From Phytophthora colocasiae (lineage: Eukaryota > Oomycota > Peronosporomycetes > Peronosporales > Peronosporaceae): a stretch of DNA of 64,000 nucleotides. Position numbers and translations under genes: made by a program. Positions 47,057 to 58,466 of this stretch are shown here, one piece after another. Each line of letters starts with the position of its first letter. Positions within the stretch are counted from its first letter, which is position 1. Under the pieces are notes generated by a model. It made no database searches. It was not told where the DNA came from and saw only the letters and a list, made by a program, of their open reading frames with translations. The DNA is taken from positions 496,001 to 560,000 of the forward strand of contig JAGKQI010000087.1 of NCBI GenBank assembly GCA_018806915.1, in the 5' to 3' direction.

Positions 47057-48927
47057 ATGGGAGTCACTACTGCTCCTCTCAAGTCCCCCATGGGCTCACC
47101 TGCAGTGCCCTACGAGCCCGTTCAAACTATGTGGGAAGCTCGTCCACGCAAGTACAAGAGCGTTTTGTTCCAAGTCTGCTCCTTCATCCTCATGATGGAA
47201 TTGGCTGAACGTCTGAGCTACTACGGCATCAACCAAGGTCTCAAGAACTTCATGCAGAAGATCGGATGGAGTTTGGTCTCCGCAAGTGCATTGAAGAGTA
47301 CCTGGACATCCATCTGCTACCTTACGCCCTTGTTCGGTGCCTATTTAGCTGACGAACGGTGGGGTCGGTTCCGTACCATCTTGACGTTCGGTATATGGTA
47401 CTGCGTTGGTGACTTCCTCGTGGCTATCGCTGCGTACCCGACGATCATGACCAACTCGGCTGCTGTGAATCCGATCTTCATCATCGGTTTGTTTGTGGGT
47501 ATCGGAATTGGTACTGGTGCTATCAAGTCCAACGTGATCACCCTCGGTGCAGACCAGTTCAACCCGCACGACCCAAGTGAAGTTCACCAGAAGGAGACGT
47601 ACTTCTCGTACTTCTACTTCTGCATCAATATCGGCTCCGGTTTCTCGTACGGCTACCTGTCTATCCTGTGTGTGGACGGCTCCGCTCAGATCCCTGCTGA
47701 ATACGGATACTTCGCCACGTACATGATCTGCGCCGTCGTGATGCTGGTTGCTATCATTCTGCTGTGTGTGGGTTACCCTCGCTACGTGTTCCAGCCACCC
47801 AACGACCGCTCCATCTCCATGATGTGCCAACTTGGCTGGGCTAACGCTAAGCAAACTCGCAAGGGTCTCATCCTCGTGGCCAGCTCGTTCAGCTTCTTGG
47901 GTGCGCTTATTGTCAACGTTATCGCTGCGTTCACCACCTCATCCGGCAACGTTGGCAACGTCTTGTCATACATCGCTGCTGTACTGGTGCTTGCCGGTAT
48001 TGTCGGCTGGGTCTACGTTGGCCAGGACCAGTCCTTCCTGGACGCGTCTAAGGTCAGTCAAGGTGGAGATTTCGACGATGTGCGCGTCGAGGGATACAAG
48101 AAACTGGTGCGTGTTCTCCCGTACGCCGCTTTCACGATCATCTGGAACTGCGCGTACGACCAGACCGACGCCAACTTCCAGTCCATCACGCAACAGTGTG
48201 ACTTGCGTCTCGATACCAGCGACCCAGACAGCTCTCAGATCCCTGGCGCTATGCTTGGTGTCTTTGACCCCATTGTCATCGTCATTTGCATCCCCATTCT
48301 CGACTCCATCGTGTACCCGGCATACACCAAGTGGGCGGGCAAGTCTCCCCAGTCAGTTTGGCAAGTCCGCCATTGGTCTTCTTGTCGCCATTGTCGGTAT
48401 CTTCTGGGCTGGAATCTTTGAGGTCATTCGACGCAACGCTGGCGAATTGAGAGATGCGAACGGAAATCCGATTCTGGACGGTGGTAGCTCGCAGCCCATG
48501 AACGACATCACGTGGGGAGCTGCCGTCCCCTAATTACATCTTTATCGGACTGGCCGAGTGTCTGATCAACGTGACTGCTTACGATCTCGTGTACTCGTCA
48601 GTGCCAATGTCACTCAAGTCCATGGCCCAAGCTGTGATCCTGTTCACGCCGAGCTCCATGGGCTCCATCCTGACGTCGGTCTTCACTATTATGTTCTCCA
48701 AGTCGCTCCCGTCGGACAACCTGAACGAGGACCATCTCGAGAACATGTTCTTCACGGTGGGCGCTGTGAGCGTCATCAACTTTGTCTTCTTCGTTATTAC
48801 CATGAGGAAGATGAACATGGGGATGTCTTCGTCACCCGAACTTGATCACCTCGGCAACGAGATCCAGGACCTCATGGATGAAAAAATCTCTGTGAGCTCC
48901 CGTCACAGTGTCGCGGCCATTAAGTAA
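47057..48927 (+). pseudogene. POT/PTR peptide transporter, copy 2, two frameshifts
   Basis: Full-length homologue of copies 1 and 3, with the POT motif ELAERLSYYG and all membrane segments recognisable. The frame is broken twice. At C-run 48347-48350 (TCTCCCCAG) copy 1 has three Cs; at 48527-48530 (GTCCCCTAATTAC) three Cs would be needed. Both are therefore single extra C residues, which could be real mutations or sequencing/assembly errors. The promoter, start and C-terminus (to 48927) are otherwise well preserved. A 3-bp in-frame insertion (LFTPSSMG for LFMSSMG) is also present. If both runs are errors, this is a third intact transporter. Confidence 0.85.
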
Positions 48928-49251
48928 GTGTAGCTGTTGTTTATATGGGCGAATACATAAACATATCGGAAATTTCTTCGTGTCTTCCGCTCGAACGTCA
49001 AGTCTTGAAGCGCCCAGTGCTTGACGTTATGTAGTCGAGCGACGATTATGATAGATCCTCAGCAGCTGCAGGGCGATCATGCCGTGTATTGAAGACTTCA
49101 GTACAGCCTCAATGCCACCCCACACAGAACCAGCTATTACAATACAGCCTTGCAATCGCAATTCTTGCTGCCATCCTGTATTCCGAGTCCGATGTACAAG
49201 CGTATTCGTGACAAGGCAGTGCTGGCGTGATGGGGGTCGTCCTTAGATTAA
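48928..49251. other. no gene seen
   Basis: 3' flank of transporter copy 2. No supported feature. Confidence 0.35.
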
Positions 49252-50015
49252 CCCCTCTACTCCCAACGTTGTATCTTACGCCATAGCAAAATCACTATGT
49301 CGTAAGTTACGACATACGGCAATTAACAATAGAAAATGGATCGGGCAATACTTTAATCAAGTCTAAATTGGAGCATAAGATGCTAGAGGTGATTTGGACC
49401 ACCTTCAGAACCAGGACGATCTATCTTGATGATTTGAAAGCGGGAAAGAATCCAGGTGCCGACAGTCACACAAACCATTCATTAGCTCAATGGCGCACAT
49501 CTGACAAGCCGCAGAACAAAGGAATCCGCTGTCGAGGTGGCACGTGACATTGATTTTATACATTTCAGGCGTCAACTAAAGCCTGTGGGTTGGTCCTTAA
49601 CTCGGGAATGGAGCCTGATGGGGGGTTTTGTAGGCCAGGGTGCAGTACAGTATTGTGTAGTGGAATACATACTGTATACGCTCAAAGCAATAAGAGGCCT
49701 GCGTGTCAATTGATGAGTGTTAGGAAGTGTCGAGTTGTAACACACACTTCCTTGAATTGGTGTACCTTTTGTTGCCATGACTGCAGTTATCTTCTTGTCT
49801 GATCTGAAGTAGTGGCGGTAAGTTACGACATTGAGGACTCAATGTGATCGACAAAGGTGTATATTAGACGACATTGAAAATAAAACCTTTTGAAAATTAA
49901 TACACCGATCTTCATGTCGTGGCTATGCATCATACAAACTCGAAGTAATGTGCGTATGGTGTACTTATGACGTTCATTAGCGTGTTATGGTGTATATTTC
50001 TTGGGAACCAAGGGG
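49252..50015. mobile_element. piggyBac-type MITE with TTAA flanks, 764 bp
   Basis: The ends are CCCCTCTACTCCCAACG on the left and, inverted on the right, CCCCTTGGTTCCCAAG. They are flanked by TTAA at 49248-49251 and 50016-50019. TTAA duplications with C-rich ends are typical of piggyBac-type elements. A subterminal palindrome TGTCGTAAGTTACGACA lies near 49296-49312. The left end (CCCAACGTTGTAT) resembles that of the element at 35980 (CTCAACCGTTGTAT), so the two are probably related. No coding capacity. Confidence 0.65.
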
Positions 50016-50019
50016 TTAA

Positions 50020-50577
50020 GATTCCCCGCGTGGTCCTCGCCCTCGGAATTAAAATCCGTGTGCACCAGCACCGTGCAGGAAGACAAGCAACGGGGCCATG
50101 CGTGCACCCGCACGTCGTGATTTCAGTGATCTTCATTTTCGCTGCTCATCAATCTCGAACTCTATTTCCTAGGCCATATCGAAGTACAAAGGGTAGTATA
50201 CTTCGAAGAACTCACTTGGACTACATTCCAGTGTGTACATTTGTGGCTGGTCTTGTCCACATCAAACACCGTTTCGCTGACAAACTCACTCGAACTACTG
50301 TAGAACGTCTCTCAACAGCGACGGAGGAGACATTCGCACGTGATTCCAACGCTAGAAGCTTGCACAAACGCTGATGTTTTTCTTCCATCACCTGAAGTTG
50401 GCGCCCCGTCTCTGATTCGTCTACATCCCGTCTTTGAGTTCGTCTACATAGGAGATGGGCCACTTTTGCATGACAAGTTCAACGCCTGACCACTCGCTCT
50501 GCTTCGTGATCTCCTCATCCCTCTGCGCCACGACGGGGATAAAGGCACTCCACTGCCGCGTTTCGCACTCGAGAGCA
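50020..50577. other. no gene seen
   Basis: Spacer between the MITE and the promoter of transporter copy 3. Open frames here show no protein features. Confidence 0.35.
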
Positions 50578-50595
50578 GCTCTCACTTTCCAATTG
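50578..50595 (+). promoter_or_regulatory. oomycete Inr/FPR-like core promoter
   Basis: GCTCTCACTTTCCAATTG, about 35-52 bp upstream of the ATG at 50630. Confidence 0.5.
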
Positions 50596-50629
50596 GACTT
50601 CCAGCGCCTACTTCGACTTCAAGAAGAGC

Positions 50630-52495
50630 ATGGGAGTCACTACTGCTCCTCTCAAGTCCCCCATGGGCTCACCTGCAGTGCCCTACGAACCCGTTCAAAC
50701 TATGTGGGAAGCTCGTCCGCGCAAGTATAAGAGTATCCTGTTCGAGGTCTGCATCTTCATCCTCACGATGGAATTGGCTGAACGTCTGAGCTACTTCGGG
50801 ATCAATCAAGGTCTCAAGAACTTCATGCAAAAGATCGGATGGAGTTTGGTATCGGCAAGTGCATTGAAGAGTACCTGGACGTCCATCTGCTACCTTACGC
50901 CCTTGTTCGGTGCCTATTTAGCTGACGAACGGTGGGGTCGGTTCCGTACCATCTTGACGTTCGGTATATGGTACTGCGTTGGTGACTTCCTCGTGGCTAT
51001 CGCTGCATACCCGACGATCATGACGAACTCTGCTGCTGTGAATCCGATCTTCATCATCGGTTTGTTTGTGGGTATCGGTATTGGTACTGGTTGTATCAAG
51101 TCGAGTGTTATTACTCTTGGCGCTGATCAGTTCAACCCGTATGATCCAAGTGAAGTTCACCAGAAGGAGACGTACTTCTCGTACTTCTACTTCTGTATCA
51201 ACGTGGGCTCAGGTGTGTCTTATGGCTACCTGTCCATCTTGTGTGTGGAAGGCTCGCCTCAGATTCCGGCTGAGTACGGCTATTTCGTCACGTACATGAT
51301 CTGCGCCTGTGTGATGGCATTTGCTGTCCTGATGCTGTGTGTGGGTTACCCTCGCTACGTGTTCCAGCCACCTAACGACCGCTCCATCTCCATGCTGTGT
51401 CGTCTTGTCTGGGTCAACTCCAAGCAGACTCGCAAGGGCTTACTCCTTCTTCTCAGCATGTGCTTCTTCTTGGGTGCTTTGGTCGTCAACGTGGCTGCTG
51501 CGTTCTCCGCGTCACACGGGGATATCGGTAACGTCTTGTCCTACATCGCTGCTGTGTTAGTGCTGGCTGGAGTTGTGTCGTGGGTTTACATCGGCCAAGA
51601 TCAATCCTTCCTGGACGCCTCTAAGGTCAGTATGGGCGGAGATTTCGACGACGAACGCATCGAAGGATACAAGAAACTGGTGCGAGTTCTCCCGTACGCC
51701 GCCTTCACGATCATCTGGAACTGCGCGTACGACCAGACCGACGCCAACTTCCAGTCTATCACGCAACAGTGCGACTTGCGTCTCGATACCAGCGACCCAG
51801 ACAGCTCTCAGATCCCTGGCGCTATGCTTGGTGTCTTTGACCCCATTGTCATCGTCATTTGCATTCCCATTCTCGACTCCATCATTTACCCAGCGTATCA
51901 CAAATGGACTGGCAAACCTGCCAGCCAATTCGGGAAAGCGGCAACTGGGCTTGCAATCGCTATTGTTGGGCTCTTTTGGACTGGCATCTTCGAGGTCATT
52001 CGACGTAACGCTGGTGCTCTGCAGGACGCAAACGGTGATCCGATTCTGGACGGTGGAAGCTCACAGCCCATGAATGACATCACGTGGGGAGCTGCTGTCC
52101 CGAACTACGTCTTCATCGGACTTGCCGAGTGTTTGATCAACGTTACCTCGTACGACCTCGTGTACTCGTCGGTGCCAATGTCACTCAAGTCCATGGCCCA
52201 AGCTGTGATTCTGTTCATGAGCTCCATGGGCTCCATCCTGACGTCGGTCTTCACTATTATGTTCTCCAAGTCACTCCCGTCGGACAACCTGAACGAGGAT
52301 CATCTTGAGAACATGTTCTTCACTATGGGAGCCGTCAGTGCTATCAACTTCGTCTGCTTTGTGGTAGTCATGAAGAGGATGAACATGGGGATGTCGTCTT
52401 CTCCGGTCCTCGACACGATGGGGAACGAGATCCCTGGCATTGTGGATGAAAAACTATCAGTAAGTTCACGTCAGAGTGTGGCTACAACCAAGTAA
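50630..52495 (+). CDS. POT/PTR-family peptide transporter, copy 3
   Basis: A 621-residue intact proton-coupled peptide transporter. The POT motif reads ELAERLSYFG. About 12 membrane segments are present, and a hydrophilic C-terminus ends DEKLSVSSRQSVATTK. The first half and the block DLRLDTSDPDSSQIPGAMLG are nearly identical to copies 1 and 2, while segments between (for example around 51090-51330 and 51420-51560) differ more. That pattern suggests selection or gene conversion. Likely role: uptake of peptides released by secreted proteases such as the neighbouring subtilisin, by inference from context only. Same direction as copy 2. Confidence 0.92.
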   Translation: MGVTTAPLKSPMGSPAVPYEPVQTMWEARPRKYKSILFEVCIFILTMELAERLSYFGINQGLKNFMQKIGWSLVSASALKSTWTSICYLTPLFGAYLADERWGRFRTILTFGIWYCVGDFLVAIAAYPTIMTNSAAVNPIFIIGLFVGIGIGTGCIKSSVITLGADQFNPYDPSEVHQKETYFSYFYFCINVGSGVSYGYLSILCVEGSPQIPAEYGYFVTYMICACVMAFAVLMLCVGYPRYVFQPPNDRSISMLCRLVWVNSKQTRKGLLLLLSMCFFLGALVVNVAAAFSASHGDIGNVLSYIAAVLVLAGVVSWVYIGQDQSFLDASKVSMGGDFDDERIEGYKKLVRVLPYAAFTIIWNCAYDQTDANFQSITQQCDLRLDTSDPDSSQIPGAMLGVFDPIVIVICIPILDSIIYPAYHKWTGKPASQFGKAATGLAIAIVGLFWTGIFEVIRRNAGALQDANGDPILDGGSSQPMNDITWGAAVPNYVFIGLAECLINVTSYDLVYSSVPMSLKSMAQAVILFMSSMGSILTSVFTIMFSKSLPSDNLNEDHLENMFFTMGAVSAINFVCFVVVMKRMNMGMSSSPVLDTMGNEIPGIVDEKLSVSSRQSVATTK

Positions 52496-52603
52496 GCGTA
52501 CAGGATGTATTGAAGATCTGTAGTTGAAGTGGAATGTAACCAAACACATCGATGATGCTACATGAACTCACAAAATGAAGAGCCTAGGTCACCGGTCTGG
52601 TCC

Positions 52604-54070
52604 TTAGTACGCGGCAGCTGCGTTGACGGTGTTCAACGCGTTGAGGCGGCCGTAGCCGTACTGGTTGTTCGGGTACGTGGAGCTCGACGTTCCACCGCAC
52701 GTCTTGCTCGTGCTCGGCAGCGACTTCGTGGTGGATCCCGAAAGAACAGTCTTCAACGCATCGAAGCAGAGGCCAGGGCGTGCACTCAGTGCGAGCGCGA
52801 TGGTACCTGCCAGGTGTGGCGCGGCCATACTCGTTCCCGAGACCGACAAATAGTCGGTGTTGTTGCCGTTCCAGGCAGAACGGACGCTCACGCCCGGCGC
52901 CGTGAAATCGGGCTTCACCAGGCCATTTGCCGCAGGACCAAGGCTACTGAACGAACCGAGATTGTCGCTGCTGTCGGAAGCTCCGACTGAAAAAGCCTTG
53001 GCAGAGTCACCGGGAGAAACGACGCTGCCACAGCCATTGGCGCCTGAATTGCCCGCCGAGAACACTGGGATGATACGAGCGGCGGCCCACGCGTCAAGAC
53101 TGGACTGGAAATACGTAAGTCCTTGACCACCGCCCCAACTGTTGCTCACGACGTCGGGGGCCTTCGCAGGGTTACAGTTGTTGCCGTTCGTGTCCGTCGG
53201 GCACATCATGAACTGCGCACAAGCCGTCAAGAGAGACAACGAGCACGACGTGGGGCCACATCCCTTGCAGGCCATCCACTTGGCACCAGGCGCGATCCCC
53301 ACGCCCTTCTTCCCAGCGATCGTGGCCGTCGTGTGCGTTCCATGTCCATTGTCATCGTACGGCGTCGCGGTCTTCTGACTCGGGTCGTACCAGCCGTACG
53401 CACCCATCCAGTTGTCCACAAGAGCTTCGTGTGTGCTGCGAACTCCAGTGTCAATCGTTCCAACGATGACATTCTGGCCAGTGTTGCCCGTAGCCCAAAC
53501 GTTCGTGGCCTGAATCTTCGAGGCACCCCAACCGGCAGTAGCAGTGTTGTTGGTGGAATCGGCTGCTATTTGAGTCGGGCCCAATTCGATGATGAGGTCA
53601 AAGATGACCTCCTTCACGAGTTTGCCAGTGGCGACACCTTGGAGGATCTGCTTCAAGATATCCACGGGGCAGTCCAAGATCTCGATCGTGTTAGTGATCC
53701 AGTGGCTCTTAAACGTGATGCCCGCCGCTTGAAGAATCTGCAGTATCGGGCCTTGAGTCGCGTCTCGGTGCTGCTGGAGTGCGGTCATGATGTTCACGAG
53801 ATTCTGGGTCCGATATTCAGGCGTCCAAACGTCGGTGCTGTAGTCGGCTACCGAGTCGATGACCGCCTTGACGTCGTCGTCCATGATGATGAGAATCTTA
53901 CGAGGATCGAACAGGTACCCGACCACTTTCGTCACCAGTGAGTCTAGAGTCGTGACCACCGTAGTCACCGTACCCAGCACCGTACCCAGCAGGTTCCCTA
54001 ATTGAGGAGCTCCCGATACTGTCACCACTAGCAAAGTGGCTACGAATAACGCGAGTCCGAGACGCGTCAT
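52604..54070 (-). CDS. secreted subtilisin-like serine protease (S8)
   Basis: A 488-residue extracellular protease. It has a signal peptide at residues 1-20 (LALFVATLLVVTVSG) and a propeptide to about 170. The S8 domain has all catalytic residues: Asp207 in GTIDTGVRSTHE, His243 in NGHGTHTTATIAG, Asn341 in SAGNSGA and Ser414 in SGTSMAAPHLAG. It should cleave proteins outside the cell after propeptide removal. The C-terminus ends shortly after the catalytic domain with no extra module. Several cysteines (CKGCGPTSC) suggest disulphides. The gene is convergent with transporter copy 3, about 110 bp apart. Single exon, no visible lesion. Confidence 0.93.
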   Translation of the reverse strand: MTRLGLALFVATLLVVTVSGAPQLGNLLGTVLGTVTTVVTTLDSLVTKVVGYLFDPRKILIIMDDDVKAVIDSVADYSTDVWTPEYRTQNLVNIMTALQQHRDATQGPILQILQAAGITFKSHWITNTIEILDCPVDILKQILQGVATGKLVKEVIFDLIIELGPTQIAADSTNNTATAGWGASKIQATNVWATGNTGQNVIVGTIDTGVRSTHEALVDNWMGAYGWYDPSQKTATPYDDNGHGTHTTATIAGKKGVGIAPGAKWMACKGCGPTSCSLSLLTACAQFMMCPTDTNGNNCNPAKAPDVVSNSWGGGQGLTYFQSSLDAWAAARIIPVFSAGNSGANGCGSVVSPGDSAKAFSVGASDSSDNLGSFSSLGPAANGLVKPDFTAPGVSVRSAWNGNNTDYLSVSGTSMAAPHLAGTIALALSARPGLCFDALKTVLSGSTTKSLPSTSKTCGGTSSSTYPNNQYGYGRLNALNTVNAAAAY

Positions 54071-54100
54071 GGTCGTTCTTGGTCCTTGAGTGAGGTTGTT

Positions 54101-55486
54101 TCAGCGAGTGAAGCTGGTTACTGGAAGGTGAATTGAGGAATGAGCTTTAGTTGCTTGGAGAATTCTGCTAAGACGAAGAACCCACGCGTAACGGGCCATG
54201 GCGAACAGACCACCACTACACAACATCAGTTCAGTATGGGTCTCCGCTCTTGCTTCTTGGCTTCTTGCAAGCGTTTCGACTGGAGTTGCTAACGGTGTTA
54301 AACGACGGGTGTGAGAGTTTTCCATGGGGTGTTCGTCCCGTCGACAGTCTTCTTCTTCTTTGGAATTCGTGCTGAAAAGCGACCGAATCTGAGGTATCGA
54401 GCACTTTTGTTCCGTGCATCTTGGCAACTTGGAAAACTTAGAGCTGTAGCTGCGTACGAACTTGATTTGGCTGGCAGATACTTCTTCATGAAGAAGAATT
54501 GAAAGCACCGGTACATTTTTATCGTCTGCGAAAAATGTAGACAAACCCAAGCCGACGCGACGTAACTCAGTTAAAAGCACCGCAGACCACTTCATCTCAC
54601 CGATATAGTAGCTCTTCCAGTTTCGGTGAGGTCTGGCCCCAAAGACTTGCGCAAAGTCAAACTTGAATACTGTTGTCACTCAGGAGATGGCAACGAGGTC
54701 CCCACTGCATTTTATCACTGGTCAACGATCGGGGCTGTCAAGTTCGGCATTGTCTTGAGCAAGTATAGTTTTTTCTTCTTTCTTGGAAGTTTTTCTTCTC
54801 TCCAGAACGTGCCGAAAGTATCCAACTAGCCGGACGATGCGTTTCATAGCGCTTGGAGTCGGAATGGATACTCCTTGCGGATCACCGAAGGCGATTGCAA
54901 AAGTTCGACCGCTTTGCCACACTCGATCAATGTAACCCAGCGTTTCGTGGCTAATAGTTTATCAACCTGGGAGATTGAAATCAGCTTACTGTCGCTTAAC
55001 TGGACCCCAACGGTCAGCAACTGACGCCCGAAAAGAGCGCAACCAGGCAATATCAATCAGCAGCACTTTTTGACAGCTCGACTGTCTACAGCGAGAAACC
55101 GAAGACAACAAAGGGGTATGACATTTCTTCCAGACTAACACAATAAAAACTGCAACATAAAGTCTATTATCGTGAATTATTCGTGTCGAATCAGCAATCT
55201 CATGTAGAATTTTGCTCCTCCACGCGCTGAGCGCCTCAGGAAGCGGTAAAACGTCATGCTCATCATCTCCAACAACTACTAACATGCATTCTCGTAGCAA
55301 AATACATTCACTCTCATGGCAAAAAATGACGGAAGAGTGCAAATGAAGGCGGCAAAGGTTTGGTTGGCTGACGAGCGTCATACCGTGAGGGACTAAATAA
55401 AACAACTGTCAATGACGGTATGCGGTCCGAACCGTATGTTGAACCGTTTGTTAACCGTTAGATACACCAAGGCAATTAGGTTTCGG
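54101..55486 (-). other. unassigned region with possible gene remnants
   Basis: On the minus strand, 54679-54101 includes a frame reading MKWSAVLLTEL and later RSLFSTNSKEEEDCRRDE, which faintly recalls a decayed RXLR-dEER protein; the signal peptide and RXLR are not intact. 55405-54844 has protein-like stretches in two frames (LPLPEALSAWRSKILHEIAD; then VDKLLATKRWVTLIECGKAV) that could be exons of an unrecognised gene. I could not build a consistent spliced model for either. Confidence 0.25.
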
Positions 55487-58374
55487 CTAACGCTGCTTGA
55501 CAACTTCAAGTTGCCAGGCAAAAAAGCACTTTGCAAGCACTTGACGAGCCCAAAACTGCAGTGCAACTTGTCTAGTGCTAAACCTTTGACGTTTCCCCAC
55601 TTTCTTCGATATACAACGACGGAGACGAGTTTGCACAACGAGGTACCAACATTGGAGCACATGTGTCATCAAGACGCGATTGCGTTTGAGTTGCGCTTGT
55701 AGAGCTCTGGTATCTCGGAATGTGCCACCCACTCGACGTGTCAAAGTTTTGCTGCGTGTTTGCAGTTGCTGAACGTAGAATTCCCATTGCCTCTTCTGGC
55801 GACAGGCCGATACGAATGTTTTCCAGAGCCTCAGAGCGTTTCGCTTGGTCTCTACGATCAGCTTCTTGAGGTTCAGGACGAGCCACAAGTTGTGGCGTAT
55901 CGAGTTGTGGCCCACAACTCGATACGCCACTGAGACAGGGAGCGATGCAGTAGATTCCGAGCTGTCTGGATGCAAATTTCACGACGTGCTTGTTGCTGGA
56001 TAGCGTAGCGTTTTAATCCTTTGGAGAAGACTTTGTGCGTAAGAATTAACTGCTGAGTGCGCTGCCATCGACACGATATACGCCACAGCTTCCAGTGAAT
56101 AAAACACGTTTGTCTCCACCGTGAAACTTCTCTCTCTTCACGATGTATTGCCATTCTGTGAGCTGTGATTAAGAGAACCCAAGCTGTGAACAGTCTTTGT
56201 CGTAGTCGTTGCTCCTGCATGCGGCACATACTGGCAGCGACTGCGTATTGTCCACATCGATAGTGTAGAAAGTGTTTCCAGATCGTAAAAACAGTCTTCA
56301 AGCGGAATTGAGTCATACTGTGGCTCCACATGACCAGTGCTAGTTGACGACGCTTAGTAACGCGTAAAAGTGCATTCCAAGTCCGTGTAACTAGGACGGA
56401 GGAGTAGAATTCCGCAGCTTTCAACAGTTTCTGCTTCTCTGTCAATTCATCCCTCCATACACGAAAAACGCGTCGTCCAACGACATTCCAAGCCAGACGT
56501 TTCTCAAGAGACCGACAATGACGAGAATGTTGTGCGGCTGCTAACCATTTAACCAGAATACGTTGAAGCACAACCGCTTCGTGCCACGCTTCAGCATCAA
56601 GACGTTGGTTCCTCCTCACGATCGAGTTTACTGCTGTAAAGTGGAGCAAGTGAATGGCTTTGCGCTTTGAACAACGGTCGAAATACACTGCAGCTTCGGA
56701 TCGACGCCGCATCAGTGTAAAGTATTGAAGCCAGCGATCCCATCCTCGCACCAGGTGATGCCGTCTGTAGCACACAGTAGCAGAGCGTTTGAGACCCACA
56801 GTCTGCGCAAATAACAACCGCAGACAGTGTGCGGATAGTTTCTTGTGATAGAATCCAGATGCAAGCCTCATTGCTCTCATTTGTTGCTGCTTTTGTCTCC
56901 ATCGTGATAGCGCGTAACTTAAAACGTGCTCTTTCGCGACTTTCGCCAGTATGTTGGACACCAATTGGTATCTACGAGTTTTGTGCAGCCACACAGTGAC
57001 GAAGTAACTTCTCAGCAAACGATTTACACATTGTATCCGAACTTGATCTGCTTTTGAGCGTAAGTTTTGCCACCGAGAGACAAACATTTTCCACCTCTTC
57101 CATCGCCAACGGAGTCGTATCAAACGTTGCAACTCTCGTAACTGTATATGCCGATGCTGCATGTCAATTCCGAGTTTCCACATACGAAAGATCTTGCCAC
57201 AAAGTAGTTGATGTCGAGCGTGAATCCTATTCCTCCAGTAATCAACACTCCGTTGTAGCTGTCTCCGTTGCTGTTGCCCTTTGACGATCGAAATTCTTGT
57301 CCCCAGCTCCCGCTTGCTCCAATAAGCCCATTTGGCCCAGTGTTGAATCATTTTAGCCACTAAGTGTCTGACCGCGATGGCATCAAGAAATTTGTCCTTG
57401 CACGCAACGAGGTAAACTGCTTTCCAACGAGATATTACCTTCTTGAATAGTCCATGTCGATAGAACAGTTCACTTTTCGAGACTAAGTGTTTACATTCAC
57501 GTAAAACGTTTGCTTGAACACGCCATACACTGATGGCACGACGTAGTTCACGAACTTCATGCATATCCGCGAGGCTTTCAACCATCAGTCGCTGCTGCTC
57601 TTGCTGGTTAACAGCAAAAACTAACATATTCCAGCATTTTCGCAGTCGTTTGGCTCGTTGCTTTGCGGAGAACCGTCGTAGAGCGGAGGAGCGTAAGTAA
57701 ATGTGTCGCCAAGGATGCCATGCAGCGATACGCAGAACCAAACGCTGATGATTCTCCTTCAAAAACTCTGCACGCAGCTGTAACATCCGGTCTCTGTGTG
57801 AGCGATGAAGCCATTTCCACACTACTCGACGAATTTTCCAGTGATAAAAGGATCTTTCTCGCTCTTGATCGTATTTTGCACTCATCATGAGATTCGTGAA
57901 GGCATTTCGGCGCAAGTGAGAGTGAATCACAGCCTCAAGTGCTCGTTTCTGCTTAATAACACGTTGGACGTAAGATAATCTCCGTCTCCATTCCATAAAA
58001 ACTGTAGCTGTAAGTTGCTGTTCTCGACGTCTTCGAGATCGATTGAACAGTCTTGTAATAAATGCCGAAGTGCGAGCAATACGTCGCCATTCAACTATAA
58101 ATTTATGCAGTAGTACTTGTTTCTCGTCCGTAGTCAATTGAAGAAGTTTTGGTTCTTTACTTTTTTCTCGAAAAAATCCCAAATCCTGTAGATTAAAAGC
58201 TGATTTTTTAGCTGGAGGTCGATCTACAGAAGCCAGCAACGCCGTCACTTGACCCCATTTCGTCGCCGAAGTCTTCGATTCACAATTATTTATTCTCTGA
58301 CTAGTATTTGGCCGTCGTTGGGCTTGAAAAGCAGCTTCAATCTCCTCTCGTAGTCGCTTTAACGCTTCTGCCAT
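55487..58374 (-). CDS. Sfi1-like centrin-binding repeat protein, frame broken once
   Basis: A long, highly basic protein rich in Trp-anchored repeats about every 30-35 residues (for example FIVEWRRIA, VFMEWRRRL, VISRWKAVY, VFRVWRDEL, LQCWYLVVQ). This is the pattern of Sfi1-type centrin-binding helices, which build centriole, basal-body or spindle-pole filaments. The frame from the ATG at 58374 stops at 55873 after a 39-nt palindrome at 55893-55931. The repeats carry on in another frame to TAG at 55487. Omitting 20 nt of the palindrome (55893-55912) gives one 955-residue frame, so the break looks like a foldback insertion or an assembly fault. It is divergent from MCM5 with 92 bp between start codons. 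Confidence 0.78.
55893..55931. repeat. perfect 19-bp foldback palindrome in coding DNA
   Basis: GTGGCGTATCGAGTTGTGG, one C, then its exact reverse complement. Its 20-nt excess breaks the Sfi1-like reading frame. Confidence 0.9.
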
Positions 58375-58466
58375 ATTAGCGACTTTTTATACAGAAAAAT
58401 ATAAAACTCCTGATTGGTTTATATTTTTTTTTGGCGGTAAACTAACCGAGTGCCAAAGGGTTAATT

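Noticed and set aside
54231..54679. A second RXLR effector
   Set aside because: RSLF replaces RXLR, the signal peptide is not intact and frames conflict. At most it is a decayed relic, so I listed it only as an unassigned region.
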